Under the pieces are notes generated by a model. That model worked only from the letters and a program-made list of their open reading frames with translations, was not told the origin of the DNA and did not search any database. Source: JAVXNW01 sp036645575 (GTDB lineage: Bacteria; Bacillota; Clostridia; Christensenellales; Aristaeellaceae). From it: 7,776 nt of DNA. Below, in pieces: positions 1 to 6,610 of this stretch. The stretch's first letter is position 1. The number at the start of each line of letters is the position of its first letter. Location of the stretch: positions 1-7,776 of the forward strand of contig JAVXNW010000108.1 in NCBI GenBank assembly GCA_036645575.1. The letters are read 5' to 3'. Position numbers and translations under genes: made by a program.

Positions 1-2
1 CA

Positions 3-209
3 AACATGAATGGCTTGGAAGCCACGCAAGCCATCCGCGCCCCGCAGCGCGAGGATGCGAAAAGCACGCCCATCGTTGCTTTGACCGCAAACGCCTATGC
101 AGAGGATATCAGCAATGCCATGGCTGCTGGGATGAACGCCCACCTTGCCAAGCCCATTGAACCCGCCCAAATGGTTGCGACTATCGCGCAGGTGTTTGCC
201 GCATCCTAA
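3..209 (+). CDS. Response-regulator receiver domain, C-terminal end (5' partial)
   Basis: The frame is open from the window edge (Asn-Met-Asn-Gly-Leu-Glu-Ala) to TAA at 207-209, giving about 68 residues. The pattern NGLEAT...AIR, then PIVALTANA, then GMNAHLAKPI is the second half of a CheY-like receiver domain. The Thr in ALTAN and the Lys in AKPI are the conserved switch residues that follow the phospho-accepting Asp, which lies upstream of the window. The protein ends about 20 residues after the AKPI motif, so the receiver is its last domain. This wording (NGLEAT, TANAFAED-like, GMNAHLAKPI) is typical of receivers at the end of hybrid sensor histidine kinases, so the full gene is probably a hybrid kinase, although a stand-alone regulator is possible. 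The ATG at 6 is internal to the domain and not the true start. No terminator hairpin with a T-run follows the stop. Confidence 0.9.
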   Translation, partial: NMNGLEATQAIRAPQREDAKSTPIVALTANAYAEDISNAMAAGMNAHLAKPIEPAQMVATIAQVFAAS

Positions 210-390
210 GTGCATATTTGTGCCAACCCATACAGACTGGATGGAGAACAACGTGGAAGAATAAACCCAAGGAATGCTCAGAAAGGCGGCTGAGCATGAT
301 TATGACGCTGCATGACATTGGCTTTACCAATGCGGACGTGAAGGCATAAGCAAAAACCGCGCCCCCTGTGTGCACAAGTAATGTCAATGG

Positions 391-424
391 AAAAACGATA
401 GCCCCCTTATTCAAAAACGATAGC
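391..424. repeat. 12-bp direct repeat AAAAACGATAGC, 22-bp period, with inverted copy at 479-488
   Basis: AAAAACGATAGC occurs identically at 391-402 and 413-424, so the period is 22 bp, about two helical turns. The core AAACGATAGC recurs inverted as GCTATCGTTT at 479-488, and a shorter inverted AACGAT lies at 431-436. The repeat is seen directly in the sequence. Same-face spacing is typical of operator sites for dimeric or tandem-binding regulators; that this is an operator is inference. It lies between the receiver gene and the Rrf2-like remnant. Confidence 0.7.
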
Positions 425-548
425 TTTCCAATCGTTCTCGAATAGCCCCTAATTTGCATCCCCTACTATCCATCACAAGCTATCGTTTGTTTGTATCAAT
501 AGTTTCATGCAGATACATATTTCAACTGGGCAGTTGATAGAATGAGAG

Positions 549-592
549 CCGTCTAAAAATGACGGATCTTGTTCTGTTTTTCGGCAAAACAG
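549..592 (+). other. Two tandem small hairpins just upstream of a ribosome binding site
   Basis: CCGTC (549-553) pairs with GACGG (561-565) across a 7-nt loop. CTGTTTT (574-580) pairs with AAAACAG (586-592) across TCGGC. The second stem ends inside the G-rich ribosome binding site of the Rrf2-like remnant (591-596), so it could partly cover it in mRNA. There is no T-run on either strand after the stems, so these are not ordinary intrinsic terminators. Confidence 0.4.
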
Positions 593-603
593 GGGGAAAT
601 AGG

Positions 604-723
604 TTGAATTACGCCATTGAAACGGATTATGCGCTTGCGTATCCGTTATTTATTCAGCTACGAGCTTGCCTGCGTCCGCCTCAGTTCGCACGCGGCGATC
701 AAAGATCAGCTATTCAGCCGTGA
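604..723 (+). pseudogene. Remnant of an Rrf2-family transcriptional regulator (N-terminal fragment, frame lost)
   Basis: A strong ribosome binding site, AGGGGG at 591-596, lies 7 nt before TTG at 604. The first residues read (M)NYAIETDYAL, close to the start of Rrf2-family winged-helix regulators, which typically begin MK(L/Y)xxETDYALR. After this the frame no longer resembles the family and stops at TGA 721-723 after 39 codons. Full Rrf2 proteins are about 130-160 residues. The +1 frame continues LRIRYLFSY from about 635, which suits the expected ALRI... continuation slightly better, so a one-base indel near 632-637 is plausible. That frame runs to a TAA at 806-808 without the rest of an Rrf2 domain. 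I infer a decayed gene. The alternative is a chance match of about ten residues, but the correctly placed ribosome binding site argues against chance. Confidence 0.45.
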
Positions 724-762
724 CGCACCCAGTCTCGACAGCGCGCGCTATGGCGACAGCGC

Positions 763-775
763 CGCAGTGACTGCG
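763..775. repeat. Short perfect palindrome CGCAGT-G-ACTGCG upstream of the luxR-type promoter
   Basis: Six-base arms (763-768 and 770-775) flank one central base, about 70 bp upstream of the -35 element. A second palindrome, ATTCGAAT, lies at 823-830. Either could be a regulator site, but nothing in the sequence identifies the protein. Confidence 0.3.
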
Positions 776-844
776 CAGTGCGTAGAGTTAACCTGCAATC
801 CGCATTAAGCGGGCGATTTGGCATTCGAATCAAACTTTGGGTGG

Positions 845-873
845 ATTACAAATCATTCCAATGCTGGTATAAT
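845..873 (+). promoter_or_regulatory. Sigma-70/sigma-A-type promoter for the MalT-like regulator
   Basis: The -35 is ATTACA (845-850, 4 of 6 consensus), the spacer is exactly 17 bp, and the -10 is TATAAT (868-873, perfect). TG at 865-866 makes it an extended -10. Transcription would start near 880, giving a leader of about 33 nt before the ATG at 913. This promoter decides the gene start: the longer in-frame candidate GTG at 778 lies upstream of the promoter and would not be on the transcript. Confidence 0.75.
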
Positions 874-894
874 GACTGCCATACTCAAACGCTC

Positions 895-905
895 GGGGAA
901 GGGGG
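895..905 (+). promoter_or_regulatory. G-rich ribosome binding site of the regulator gene
   Basis: GGGGAAGGGGG ends 7 nt before ATG 913. It supports the downstream start over GTG 778, which has no such element at the right distance. Confidence 0.6.
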
Positions 906-912
906 CTTACGA

Positions 913-3279
913 ATGCGTCAAAGAACTGACATCATCATCCCGCCGGCGCTCGAGCAGGCGTTTTCGAGTGCGTGGGACGAGTGCCGCGTGATTTTATTCA
1001 GCGCGCCCTGCGGCTTTGGCAAAAGCGCGACGGCGGACATCCTTTTGCAGGGGCATATGGTCTTCCGCGCCGATGGGGCGGAAGAAGCCTCCCTCGCGCG
1101 CCCGATCGCCAGCAGCTGCGGCGTAGTGCTGGTGGATAATTTGCAGGCGCTATATAGCCCCGCGCGCCAGCAGGCGCTGTGCGATGCGATCCGCGCCCGG
1201 CGCGATTTGCGCTTTGTGCTGCTCAGTCGGGGTCGCCTTCCGGGCTATCTGATGCCCTTCCAGCTCGCGGGCACGTTGCGCGTGCTGGAAGGACCGCTGT
1301 TTTTGCTGGATCGCGCGAGCAGTCAAAAATTGCTCGCGGCGGGTGGCGCAAGCGTCGCCCCGGACGAGGTGGCCACCATCCACGAGGACACGCGCGGCTA
1401 TCCGGTCGCGCTCGCATTGCTGCTGCGCCAAATGCGGCAAAGCGGCGGCTATTCCCCGTCGGTGCTGGGCGCGGCGAAGCGCGACCTGTTCGTCTATTTT
1501 GACCAAAGCGTCTTTCGCGGCCTGTCAGCGCCGCTTCGTTCGCTGCTGATGTGCCTTGCGCTCTTTGAGCCGTTCCACGCTGATCTTGCGCGCATGCTCA
1601 GCGGCGATGCCCGCGCGGGGGAACTGCTCGAGCAACTCTTGGCGGACACCACAATGATCCTGTACGCGGGCGAGGCTTCGTATCGCTTCTGGCCGGCTTT
1701 CCGCGCGTTTCTTTTGTGGGAGCGGGAGCGGCTGCTCCCCGGTGACGATGCGCCCGCGCTCTACGCCCGCGCGGCGCTGTATTATGAGCTGCACGGCGAG
1801 TATGACCGCGCGCTTGATTGCTACGCCCAAGCGGGCGAGCACCGCAAGGTGTCGGCGCTGCTCGAGCGGAACGCCCAGCAACACCCCGGCTCCGGCCATT
1901 ACTACGAAATGGAGCGGTACTACTACGCCATCCCGGAGCCGGAGGTTCGCCGCTCCCCCTCGCTCATGTGTGCCATGAGCATGCTCTGCGCCATGAATAT
2001 GGACTTTGACACCTCCGATGGTTGGTACGCGGCGCTCGCCGACTACCTGTCGACGTTCAAGAAAAGCGACGCGGAATATCGCATTGCGCGGGAGAAGATC
2101 GCGTATCTGGATATTGCGCTGCCCCAGCGCCCAAGCCAAGGGTTGATCGAGCGAATCAAAAGCGTGTTCCGCGCGTTCCTGGACGGGCAGCTCACGCCCC
2201 CCGCGTTCTCCGTCACCAGCACGCTGCCCAGCGTCATGAACGGCGGCAAGGATTTTTGCGCGTGGAGCGCGAAGGACGACCTGCTCTATCACACCATGCG
2301 CGCGAGCGTGGAGGGCATCTTGGGCAAGGACGGCGTGGGGCTTGCGGATCTGGCCATATGCGAGAGCAAGTTTGAAAAGGGCAAGGATGTCGCCCCGCAA
2401 ATGCTGACGCTGATGGGGCGGCTGGGCGAAATTCAGGCACGGGGCACGCCGGACATCGAGTTCGCCGTGATGGGACTGTGGGTGCGGATGCAAACCATGC
2501 GGGGCAAGGCCGCCGAAGCGCTCAAAATGTTGGAAAGCCTGCGCGACAAATATGCCCAGACCGGCCAGGGCCGCTTCCTGCCCAATCTCGACGCCCTGCG
2601 CTGCCGCATCTGGCTGCGGCTGGGCAACGCGAACGCCGCGCAAAGGTGGCTGAGCGCGAGCGCGCCAAGGGATGAGGCGAAGCTGCGCACGATGTGGCGC
2701 TATCAGTACCTTACCCGGGCGATGGCGCAAATCGCGAACAACCGCTGCGACGAGGCGCTGCTGGTGCTTGCACGCCTGCTGCCCTATTGCGAGCGCTGCG
2801 GGCGCGTCATGGACGGCGTGTATATCCGCGTGCTGATGGCGATCTGCCTGTTCGCCCTGAAGGACGAGGGATGGAAGGCGTCCCTGTGCGCGGCGCTCGA
2901 CGTTTGCCACTTCTACGCCTTTATCACGCCCATCGCCCAGCACGGCGCGGCGGTGCTGCCCCTGCTTCCGGCGTGCGGCTGGCAGGGGGACGCGGCGTAT
3001 CTGGCAAAACTGACCAGCGCCACGCGCGCGCAGGCGGTCCATTATCCGAATTTTCTTTCCCGCCCCGCCGCGCAGACACAGCCGCTCTCTGCGGCGGAGA
3101 CGCAGGTGCTCAAGCTCTTGTGCCACAACAAGAGCAACGCCGAGATCGCCGAAACGTTGGGCGTCAAAGTTTGCACCGTCAAGACCCATGTAAACCGCAT
3201 CTTGGCCAAGCTGGGCGCAAAACGGCGAAGCGAGGCACGCGAGATCGCCCAGCGTCTGGGGCTTTTTCGCGAAGAATAG
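913..3279 (+). CDS. MalT-like LuxR-family transcriptional regulator (STAND ATPase)
   Basis: A 788-residue DNA-binding regulator of the MalT/LAL type. In this family an N-terminal ATPase switch senses a ligand, a central helical-repeat region mediates sensing and oligomerisation, and a C-terminal LuxR helix-turn-helix binds DNA. Seen here: Walker A APCGFGKS (residues 31-38), a Walker B-like strand VVLVDN (about 71-76) and a sensor-like VLLSR (about 102-106), as in MalT. A TPR-like stretch near 279-320 (ALYYELHGEYDRALDCYAQAG) begins the helical repeats. The LuxR domain runs from P724 to about 785, with SAAETQVLKLL, then NAEIAETLGV and VKTHVNRILAKLG. The length is somewhat below that of classical MalT (about 900). 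The start at 913 follows from the promoter at 845-873 and the ribosome binding site at 895-905; a 45-codon N-terminal extension from GTG 778 is unlikely. It lies 96 bp upstream of a large secreted protein in the same orientation with no terminator between, so controlling that gene is a reasonable inference. The inducer is unknown. Confidence 0.9.
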   Translation: MRQRTDIIIPPALEQAFSSAWDECRVILFSAPCGFGKSATADILLQGHMVFRADGAEEASLARPIASSCGVVLVDNLQALYSPARQQALCDAIRARRDLRFVLLSRGRLPGYLMPFQLAGTLRVLEGPLFLLDRASSQKLLAAGGASVAPDEVATIHEDTRGYPVALALLLRQMRQSGGYSPSVLGAAKRDLFVYFDQSVFRGLSAPLRSLLMCLALFEPFHADLARMLSGDARAGELLEQLLADTTMILYAGEASYRFWPAFRAFLLWERERLLPGDDAPALYARAALYYELHGEYDRALDCYAQAGEHRKVSALLERNAQQHPGSGHYYEMERYYYAIPEPEVRRSPSLMCAMSMLCAMNMDFDTSDGWYAALADYLSTFKKSDAEYRIAREKIAYLDIALPQRPSQGLIERIKSVFRAFLDGQLTPPAFSVTSTLPSVMNGGKDFCAWSAKDDLLYHTMRASVEGILGKDGVGLADLAICESKFEKGKDVAPQMLTLMGRLGEIQARGTPDIEFAVMGLWVRMQTMRGKAAEALKMLESLRDKYAQTGQGRFLPNLDALRCRIWLRLGNANAAQRWLSASAPRDEAKLRTMWRYQYLTRAMAQIANNRCDEALLVLARLLPYCERCGRVMDGVYIRVLMAICLFALKDEGWKASLCAALDVCHFYAFITPIAQHGAAVLPLLPACGWQGDAAYLAKLTSATRAQAVHYPNFLSRPAAQTQPLSAAETQVLKLLCHNKSNAEIAETLGVKVCTVKTHVNRILAKLGAKRRSEAREIAQRLGLFREE

Positions 3280-3375
3280 CGCGCCTAGCGTGGGCGTCGC
3301 CGGCTAACATCAGGGCGGGCTTCGCGCCGGATCGGTCAATGAGACACATCAATATACGCGGAGGAGGACATCTCT
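3280..3375 (+). promoter_or_regulatory. Short gap with a strong ribosome binding site; no terminator or clear promoter
   Basis: GGAGGAGG (3360-3367) sits 8 nt before ATG 3376. A weak GC-rich stem (CCGGC 3300-3304 with GCCGG 3326-3330, loop 21 nt) has no T-run and is unlikely to be a terminator. AATATA (3351-3356) resembles a -10, but no matching -35 is visible. Co-transcription of the surface protein with the regulator is therefore likely. Confidence 0.55.
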
Positions 3376-6300
3376 ATGTCAAACACAAAAAAGGTCAAAT
3401 CAGCGCGCGCCTTACGGCTTTTCGCCACACTGCTTGCGCTGTGCGCAGCCTGCCTGGCGCTGCAAATTGGGGCGCTGGCGCTGGCGGAAGCCCCGCCAAC
3501 CCAAGGCGCAGGGACAAAAGAAGATCCCTACCGGATTGGAACGGCGCAAACGCTCTATGATTTTGCCCAATGGTACAATTCGCTGGATTTTGGGGGGAGC
3601 AATCTCGCCAATGTTTCGGTTGGGGAAATATACGTGCGGCTAACCGCCGACATCGACCTGAACCCGGGGTTTACCTTTGCGAAAGGTGGCTACACCGGGA
3701 ATGGCACGCCCGTGCAATGGACGCCAATCGGCGTGAGCGTGACAGAACCACACGCATTTTGGGGCGTATTTGACGGCAACGGACATTCGATCAGCGGCGT
3801 GTACATCAACGAAACAAGCGATACGGGCGCAACCGGAGCCACCGGCTTATTCCGCTATGTGGACAGCTACAATTTGACCGGAACCGTTAAAAACCTCACG
3901 ATAAAAAATTCGTACATCGGCAGCAAGAGTCACGTAACTGGCAGCGTGGCGGGCGTGAATTGCGGCACGGTTGAAAACTGCAAATCCAGCGCATTTGTCC
4001 GGGTAGACGCTCAGCAGGGCGCGGTTGGCGGCATCGGCGGCGTCGTTGGGAGCAATAACAATTATTGGGCCGTTACGAAAAACTGTACCTTTACGGGCGA
4101 CGTGACGGCAAGTGGGGCAGCGCCCTATGTGGGCGGCATTGTCGGGCAAAATTTTAAGGGATATGTGAAGCGCTGCGCGAATAGCGGTTCGGTCACCGCA
4201 TCGGTCGATAAAGTCGGCGGCATCGTTGGCTCAAACATTCCGCTGAATACGAGCGATAACGACAAGAAGTATGGTGAAAAAGCCTTCGACGGCAAAGTGC
4301 TGGACTGCGTAAACACGGGCAGCATCACCGGAACAGATGCGGTGGGCGGCATCGTCGGCTATAGCGAAATCTGGAGGACGGAACTGGTACCCGGCGAAAT
4401 CGCCCGTTGTGAAAATTCCGGTCGCGTTACCGCCACCGATGCGAAGGGTCCGGCGGGTGGCATTGTCGGGTATTGCAACGATACAGACGTCACAAACTGC
4501 AACAACTACGCGAACGTCGGCGGCGGCGAGTCTTCCGTTCGCGGCGGCATTGTCGGGGCGTTTCATGGGAAAGCGATTGATGCATGCTGGTACTCACAGG
4601 CGGAAAATATCAATAGCGGACTGGCGATCGTCGGCTGGAAAGCTGAGAACGCCCAAGCGCCAACCAACAGCGGCGCGCTGTCAATTCTCGAACCGCCAAC
4701 GGACGTAACCGCGACGCCCGGGGATCGACAGGTCGCGCTAAGCTGGACTGCTCCTTCAAATTCCGGAGGCGCGGAAATCACCGGATACAAAGTGGCATAC
4801 AATACGGTTGACACCGCGCCCATGCAGCGCGAGGACTGGGTGGAAACCGGAACCGCCGACGTCCAATATACCGTGACCGGCTTAAAAAACGGCGTGCCCT
4901 ATTATTTCTGGGTAAAGGCCGTCAATCAACAGATTGACAGCGCGGCAAGCGCGTCCGCGTCCGCTACGCCCGTAGGCGCAGCCGCGGAGGTGAGCATTGG
5001 CGACGCGACGACGTCGTACACATCCTTTGCGGACGCGTGGAACGCGGCGGTTGCCGGAAGTTCAAGCACCACCGCCACGGTCAAGCTGCTGGACAACTGG
5101 ACGGCGACCATGCCCAGCGGTAGCACCACCACCTCCTTTGGAACCGGCGCGGGCTTCGGCGACGGCACAGCGGAAAGCACCGGCTATATCCTCGTCCCCA
5201 GCGAAAAAACCATCATCCTCGACCTAAACGGACAGACCATCGACCGGGGACTGACAAGTGCAGTGGAATACGGCAACGTCATCACCGTCAGCGGCAACCT
5301 GACGCTCAAGGATACCAGCGCGGGCAAAAAGGGCACGATCACCGGCGGGAATAACTCCGACGGCGGCGGGGTATACGTAGCGGGTGAGGATTCTGCCGGT
5401 GGCACGTTCACGATGGAGGGCGGAAGCATTGCGGGCAATACCGCTGGCATCGGTGGCGGGGTGTACGTAGATGGCACGTTCAACGTCTCCGGCGCGGCAA
5501 AGGTGAGCGGAAACACCGAAACAATGAGTGGCGTGAGCGCGGCGTGCAACGTCTACCTGAACGCCGGAAAGACCATCACGGTTGTGGGTGAGCTGACGGG
5601 GAACGCTTCGATCAGCGTGACCACCGGGGTACCCCTTTCAGCAGAAAACCCCACTGTCGCCATTACGGGAGAAAGCGACAAGGATTACAGCCAGTATTTC
5701 CGATCTGATGGGCACAATTGCGTCGTAATCAACAAAAAATCAGGTGAGGCGCAGGTGGTATCCCTGAGTCTGGCGCACACGGTGACCTATCAGCTCACCA
5801 ACCTAACGTCCAGCAATCAGGACAACGCGGCGTATAACGAGGATTATACCACCACGCTTACGCCAAATTCGGGCTATACGCTGCCGGGGACGGTCGAGGT
5901 CACGGTGGATGGTACGGCATTGACCGCCGGAACGGAATACACATATGTTGGCGGCGTGATCAACCTATTGGGAAAGAAGGTCGACGGCGCGATCACCATC
6001 ACGGCGGCGGGCGTCCCCTATACGCCGCCCGCGCCGCCCACGGCGGCTTACGTGGTGGACGAGCAGGGCAACCGCACGGCGCATGAGTCGCTTGCGCAGG
6101 CACTGGACGCGGCAAAGGCCGGGCAGGGCGTGGAGATGAACACCGATCAGGCGGCGGGCGAAGTGACCGTCGGATCGGGCGTGTCGCTCAACCTAAACGG
6201 CTACGACCTGACGGCAGACAAGGTGACGCTCGCAGAGGGCGCGCGGCTGGTGATTGGCGACGGGCAGCGCGTGCAGGTCGGCGACGCCCCCGCGCAGGCG

Positions 6301-6432
6301 GGGAGCCACATTGCCCAATGGCTGCACGGCGGAAGACATAGATCTGATGAAGTTGCTGATTCCCAAGGCTTACGATCTGAACCGTTCGGCCATTCGACCG
6401 GATGTCCGCATCCGGCACGCGTGGTATATTGA
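3376..6432 (+). CDS. Secreted multidomain surface protein (GLUG, FN3, beta-helix-like), 3' end replaced by cas7 sequence
   Basis: A 1018-codon frame with an excellent ribosome binding site. The N-terminus is a Sec signal peptide: basic residues 5-14, a hydrophobic core at about 15-36, and a likely cut after ALA (37|38). Residues about 45-110 (GTKEDPYRI, then LTADIDL) form the module usual before GLUG repeats. GLUG-type repeats with (V/A/R)GGI(V/G)G cores begin at residues 216, 252, 280, 323, 360 and 389. A fibronectin type III domain spans about 440-532 (PPTDVTATPG, LSWTAPSNSGG, YYFWVKAVN). About 535-760 is beta-helix-like, with two GGGVYV units 30 residues apart. About 801-880 is an Ig/X2-like domain, followed by a Pro-rich linker (PYTPPAPP). 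A second beta-helix-like domain begins near 890 but stops abruptly. The last ~40 residues (from about 980) are out-of-frame cas7 sequence ending at TGA 6430-6432. No LPXTG motif, S-layer homology domain or other anchor remains, so the natural C-terminus is missing. The role is likely adhesion or polymer binding at the cell surface; the ligand is unknown. Confidence 0.85.
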   Translation: MSNTKKVKSARALRLFATLLALCAACLALQIGALALAEAPPTQGAGTKEDPYRIGTAQTLYDFAQWYNSLDFGGSNLANVSVGEIYVRLTADIDLNPGFTFAKGGYTGNGTPVQWTPIGVSVTEPHAFWGVFDGNGHSISGVYINETSDTGATGATGLFRYVDSYNLTGTVKNLTIKNSYIGSKSHVTGSVAGVNCGTVENCKSSAFVRVDAQQGAVGGIGGVVGSNNNYWAVTKNCTFTGDVTASGAAPYVGGIVGQNFKGYVKRCANSGSVTASVDKVGGIVGSNIPLNTSDNDKKYGEKAFDGKVLDCVNTGSITGTDAVGGIVGYSEIWRTELVPGEIARCENSGRVTATDAKGPAGGIVGYCNDTDVTNCNNYANVGGGESSVRGGIVGAFHGKAIDACWYSQAENINSGLAIVGWKAENAQAPTNSGALSILEPPTDVTATPGDRQVALSWTAPSNSGGAEITGYKVAYNTVDTAPMQREDWVETGTADVQYTVTGLKNGVPYYFWVKAVNQQIDSAASASASATPVGAAAEVSIGDATTSYTSFADAWNAAVAGSSSTTATVKLLDNWTATMPSGSTTTSFGTGAGFGDGTAESTGYILVPSEKTIILDLNGQTIDRGLTSAVEYGNVITVSGNLTLKDTSAGKKGTITGGNNSDGGGVYVAGEDSAGGTFTMEGGSIAGNTAGIGGGVYVDGTFNVSGAAKVSGNTETMSGVSAACNVYLNAGKTITVVGELTGNASISVTTGVPLSAENPTVAITGESDKDYSQYFRSDGHNCVVINKKSGEAQVVSLSLAHTVTYQLTNLTSSNQDNAAYNEDYTTTLTPNSGYTLPGTVEVTVDGTALTAGTEYTYVGGVINLLGKKVDGAITITAAGVPYTPPAPPTAAYVVDEQGNRTAHESLAQALDAAKAGQGVEMNTDQAAGEVTVGSGVSLNLNGYDLTADKVTLAEGARLVIGDGQRVQVGDAPAQAGSHIAQWLHGGRHRSDEVADSQGLRSEPFGHSTGCPHPARVVY
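4021..4557 (+). repeat. GLUG-type repeats within the surface protein
   Basis: The core encoding (V/A/R)GGI(V/G)G recurs at 4021, 4129-4146, 4213-4230, 4342-4359, 4453-4470 and 4540-4557. Spacings are 84-129 bp (28-43 residues), all in frame, and the DNA is nearly identical (GGCGGCATYGTYGG). Between cores there is a recurring C-x-N-(S/T/Y)-G or similar element. Near-identical units invite slippage or recombination between copies. Confidence 0.8.
6255..6316. other. Junction between surface-protein sequence and cas7 sequence
   Basis: Up to about 6255-6295, frame 1 reads as coherent surface protein (LNLNGYDL, LAEGARLVIGDG). From about 6314, frame 2 reads as coherent Cas7-like protein (PNGCTAEDIDLMKLL) while frame 1 becomes nonsense. 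Neither reading extends sensibly through the other, so two unrelated genes were joined here, out of frame. No insertion-sequence ends, target-site duplication or attachment site is visible at the join. The exact base cannot be set without intact homologues. Confidence 0.65.
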
Positions 6433-6610
6433 GCACAAAAACCCGCTTGGGAGTTGCCCGGATTATATGCTGCTTGAGGCGCTGACGCCCACGCGCATCG
6501 GCAATGTCGATGATTCTTCGACGAGCTGGGCCGACTATGAAGACAAGGTCGCTTTGCCCGAGGCGCTGGCGGAGAAGGTGGATTCGGTCGTAGACTTGAT
6601 GCAGATATGA
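6314..6610 (+). pseudogene. cas7: C-terminal fragment of a type I CRISPR Cas7 (Csd2-like) backbone protein
   Basis: About 98 residues in frame 2 end at TGA 6608-6610. The stretch AYDLNRSAIRPDVRIRHAWY, followed by EHKNPLGSCPDYMLLEALTP and then a WADYE motif, follows the C-terminal pattern of Csd2-type Cas7 proteins: a (N/D)RSA-R segment, a strand ending in EH, a LG-x-x-P-(A/D) segment, and a late (S/D)DY followed by a short tail. Cas7 proteins coat crRNA in the Cascade complex and are usually about 280-330 residues, so roughly the first two thirds, including most of the RRM-like core, is absent. There is no ribosome binding site or start for the fragment; TTG at 6254 lies in surface-protein sequence. 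It overlaps the cas3 start by 4 bp (ATGA), the mark of translational coupling, so these two genes were neighbours before truncation. The family call rests on remembered motifs and could instead be another Cas7 branch. Confidence 0.6.

Larger units (their letters stand above)
210..603. other. Intergenic region with short repeats and no convincing gene
   Basis: About 390 bp, AT-richer than the flanking genes. Short frames occur at 241-264 (ATG, seven codons, stop) and 296-349 (MIMTLHDIGFTNADVKA, stop). The second reads like protein, and with a +1 shift near 260 the two could be one decayed small ORF, but I do not recognise a family. A 92-codon frame on the minus strand (459-181) overlaps the receiver gene and has no ribosome binding site or family resemblance. 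The notable contents are the AAAAACGATAGC repeats and the two hairpins listed separately. A possible weak -10 (TAGAAT, 538-543) has no good -35 partner. Confidence 0.6.

Noticed and set aside
241..349. Two short frames (MENNVEE and MIMTLHDIGFTNADVKA) possibly from one decayed small gene
   Set aside because: They read like protein, but a frameshift must be assumed and no family can be named. Noted only in the intergenic entry.
181..459. 92-codon minus-strand frame in the intergenic region
   Set aside because: It overlaps the receiver gene, has no ribosome binding site or family resemblance, and covers the direct repeats.
391..488. AAAAACGATAGC copies as a CRISPR array
   Set aside because: The units are only 12 bp with a 10-bp gap and one copy is inverted. 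CRISPR repeats are about 28-37 bp with spacers of similar length, all in one orientation.
574..592. Hairpin as an intrinsic terminator after the receiver gene
   Set aside because: The stem is AT-rich, no T-run follows on either strand, and it lies 365 bp past the stop.
1525..3189. 554-codon open frame on the minus strand
   Set aside because: It lies opposite the regulator gene. High GC at third codon positions opens long antisense frames; the translation is rich in Arg, Ala, Gln and His, with no recognisable domain and no ribosome binding site.
3376..3486. Signal peptide as a lipoprotein signal
   Set aside because: Cysteines occur in the hydrophobic core (residues 23 and 26), but the preceding residues do not form a standard lipobox; an ALA cleavage site fits signal peptidase I better.
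2694..3560. 288-codon + strand frame spanning the regulator end and the surface-protein start
   Set aside because: It overlaps both real genes in another frame, its product is low-complexity Arg/Ala/Gly-rich, and no start signal was seen. It is a shadow frame.
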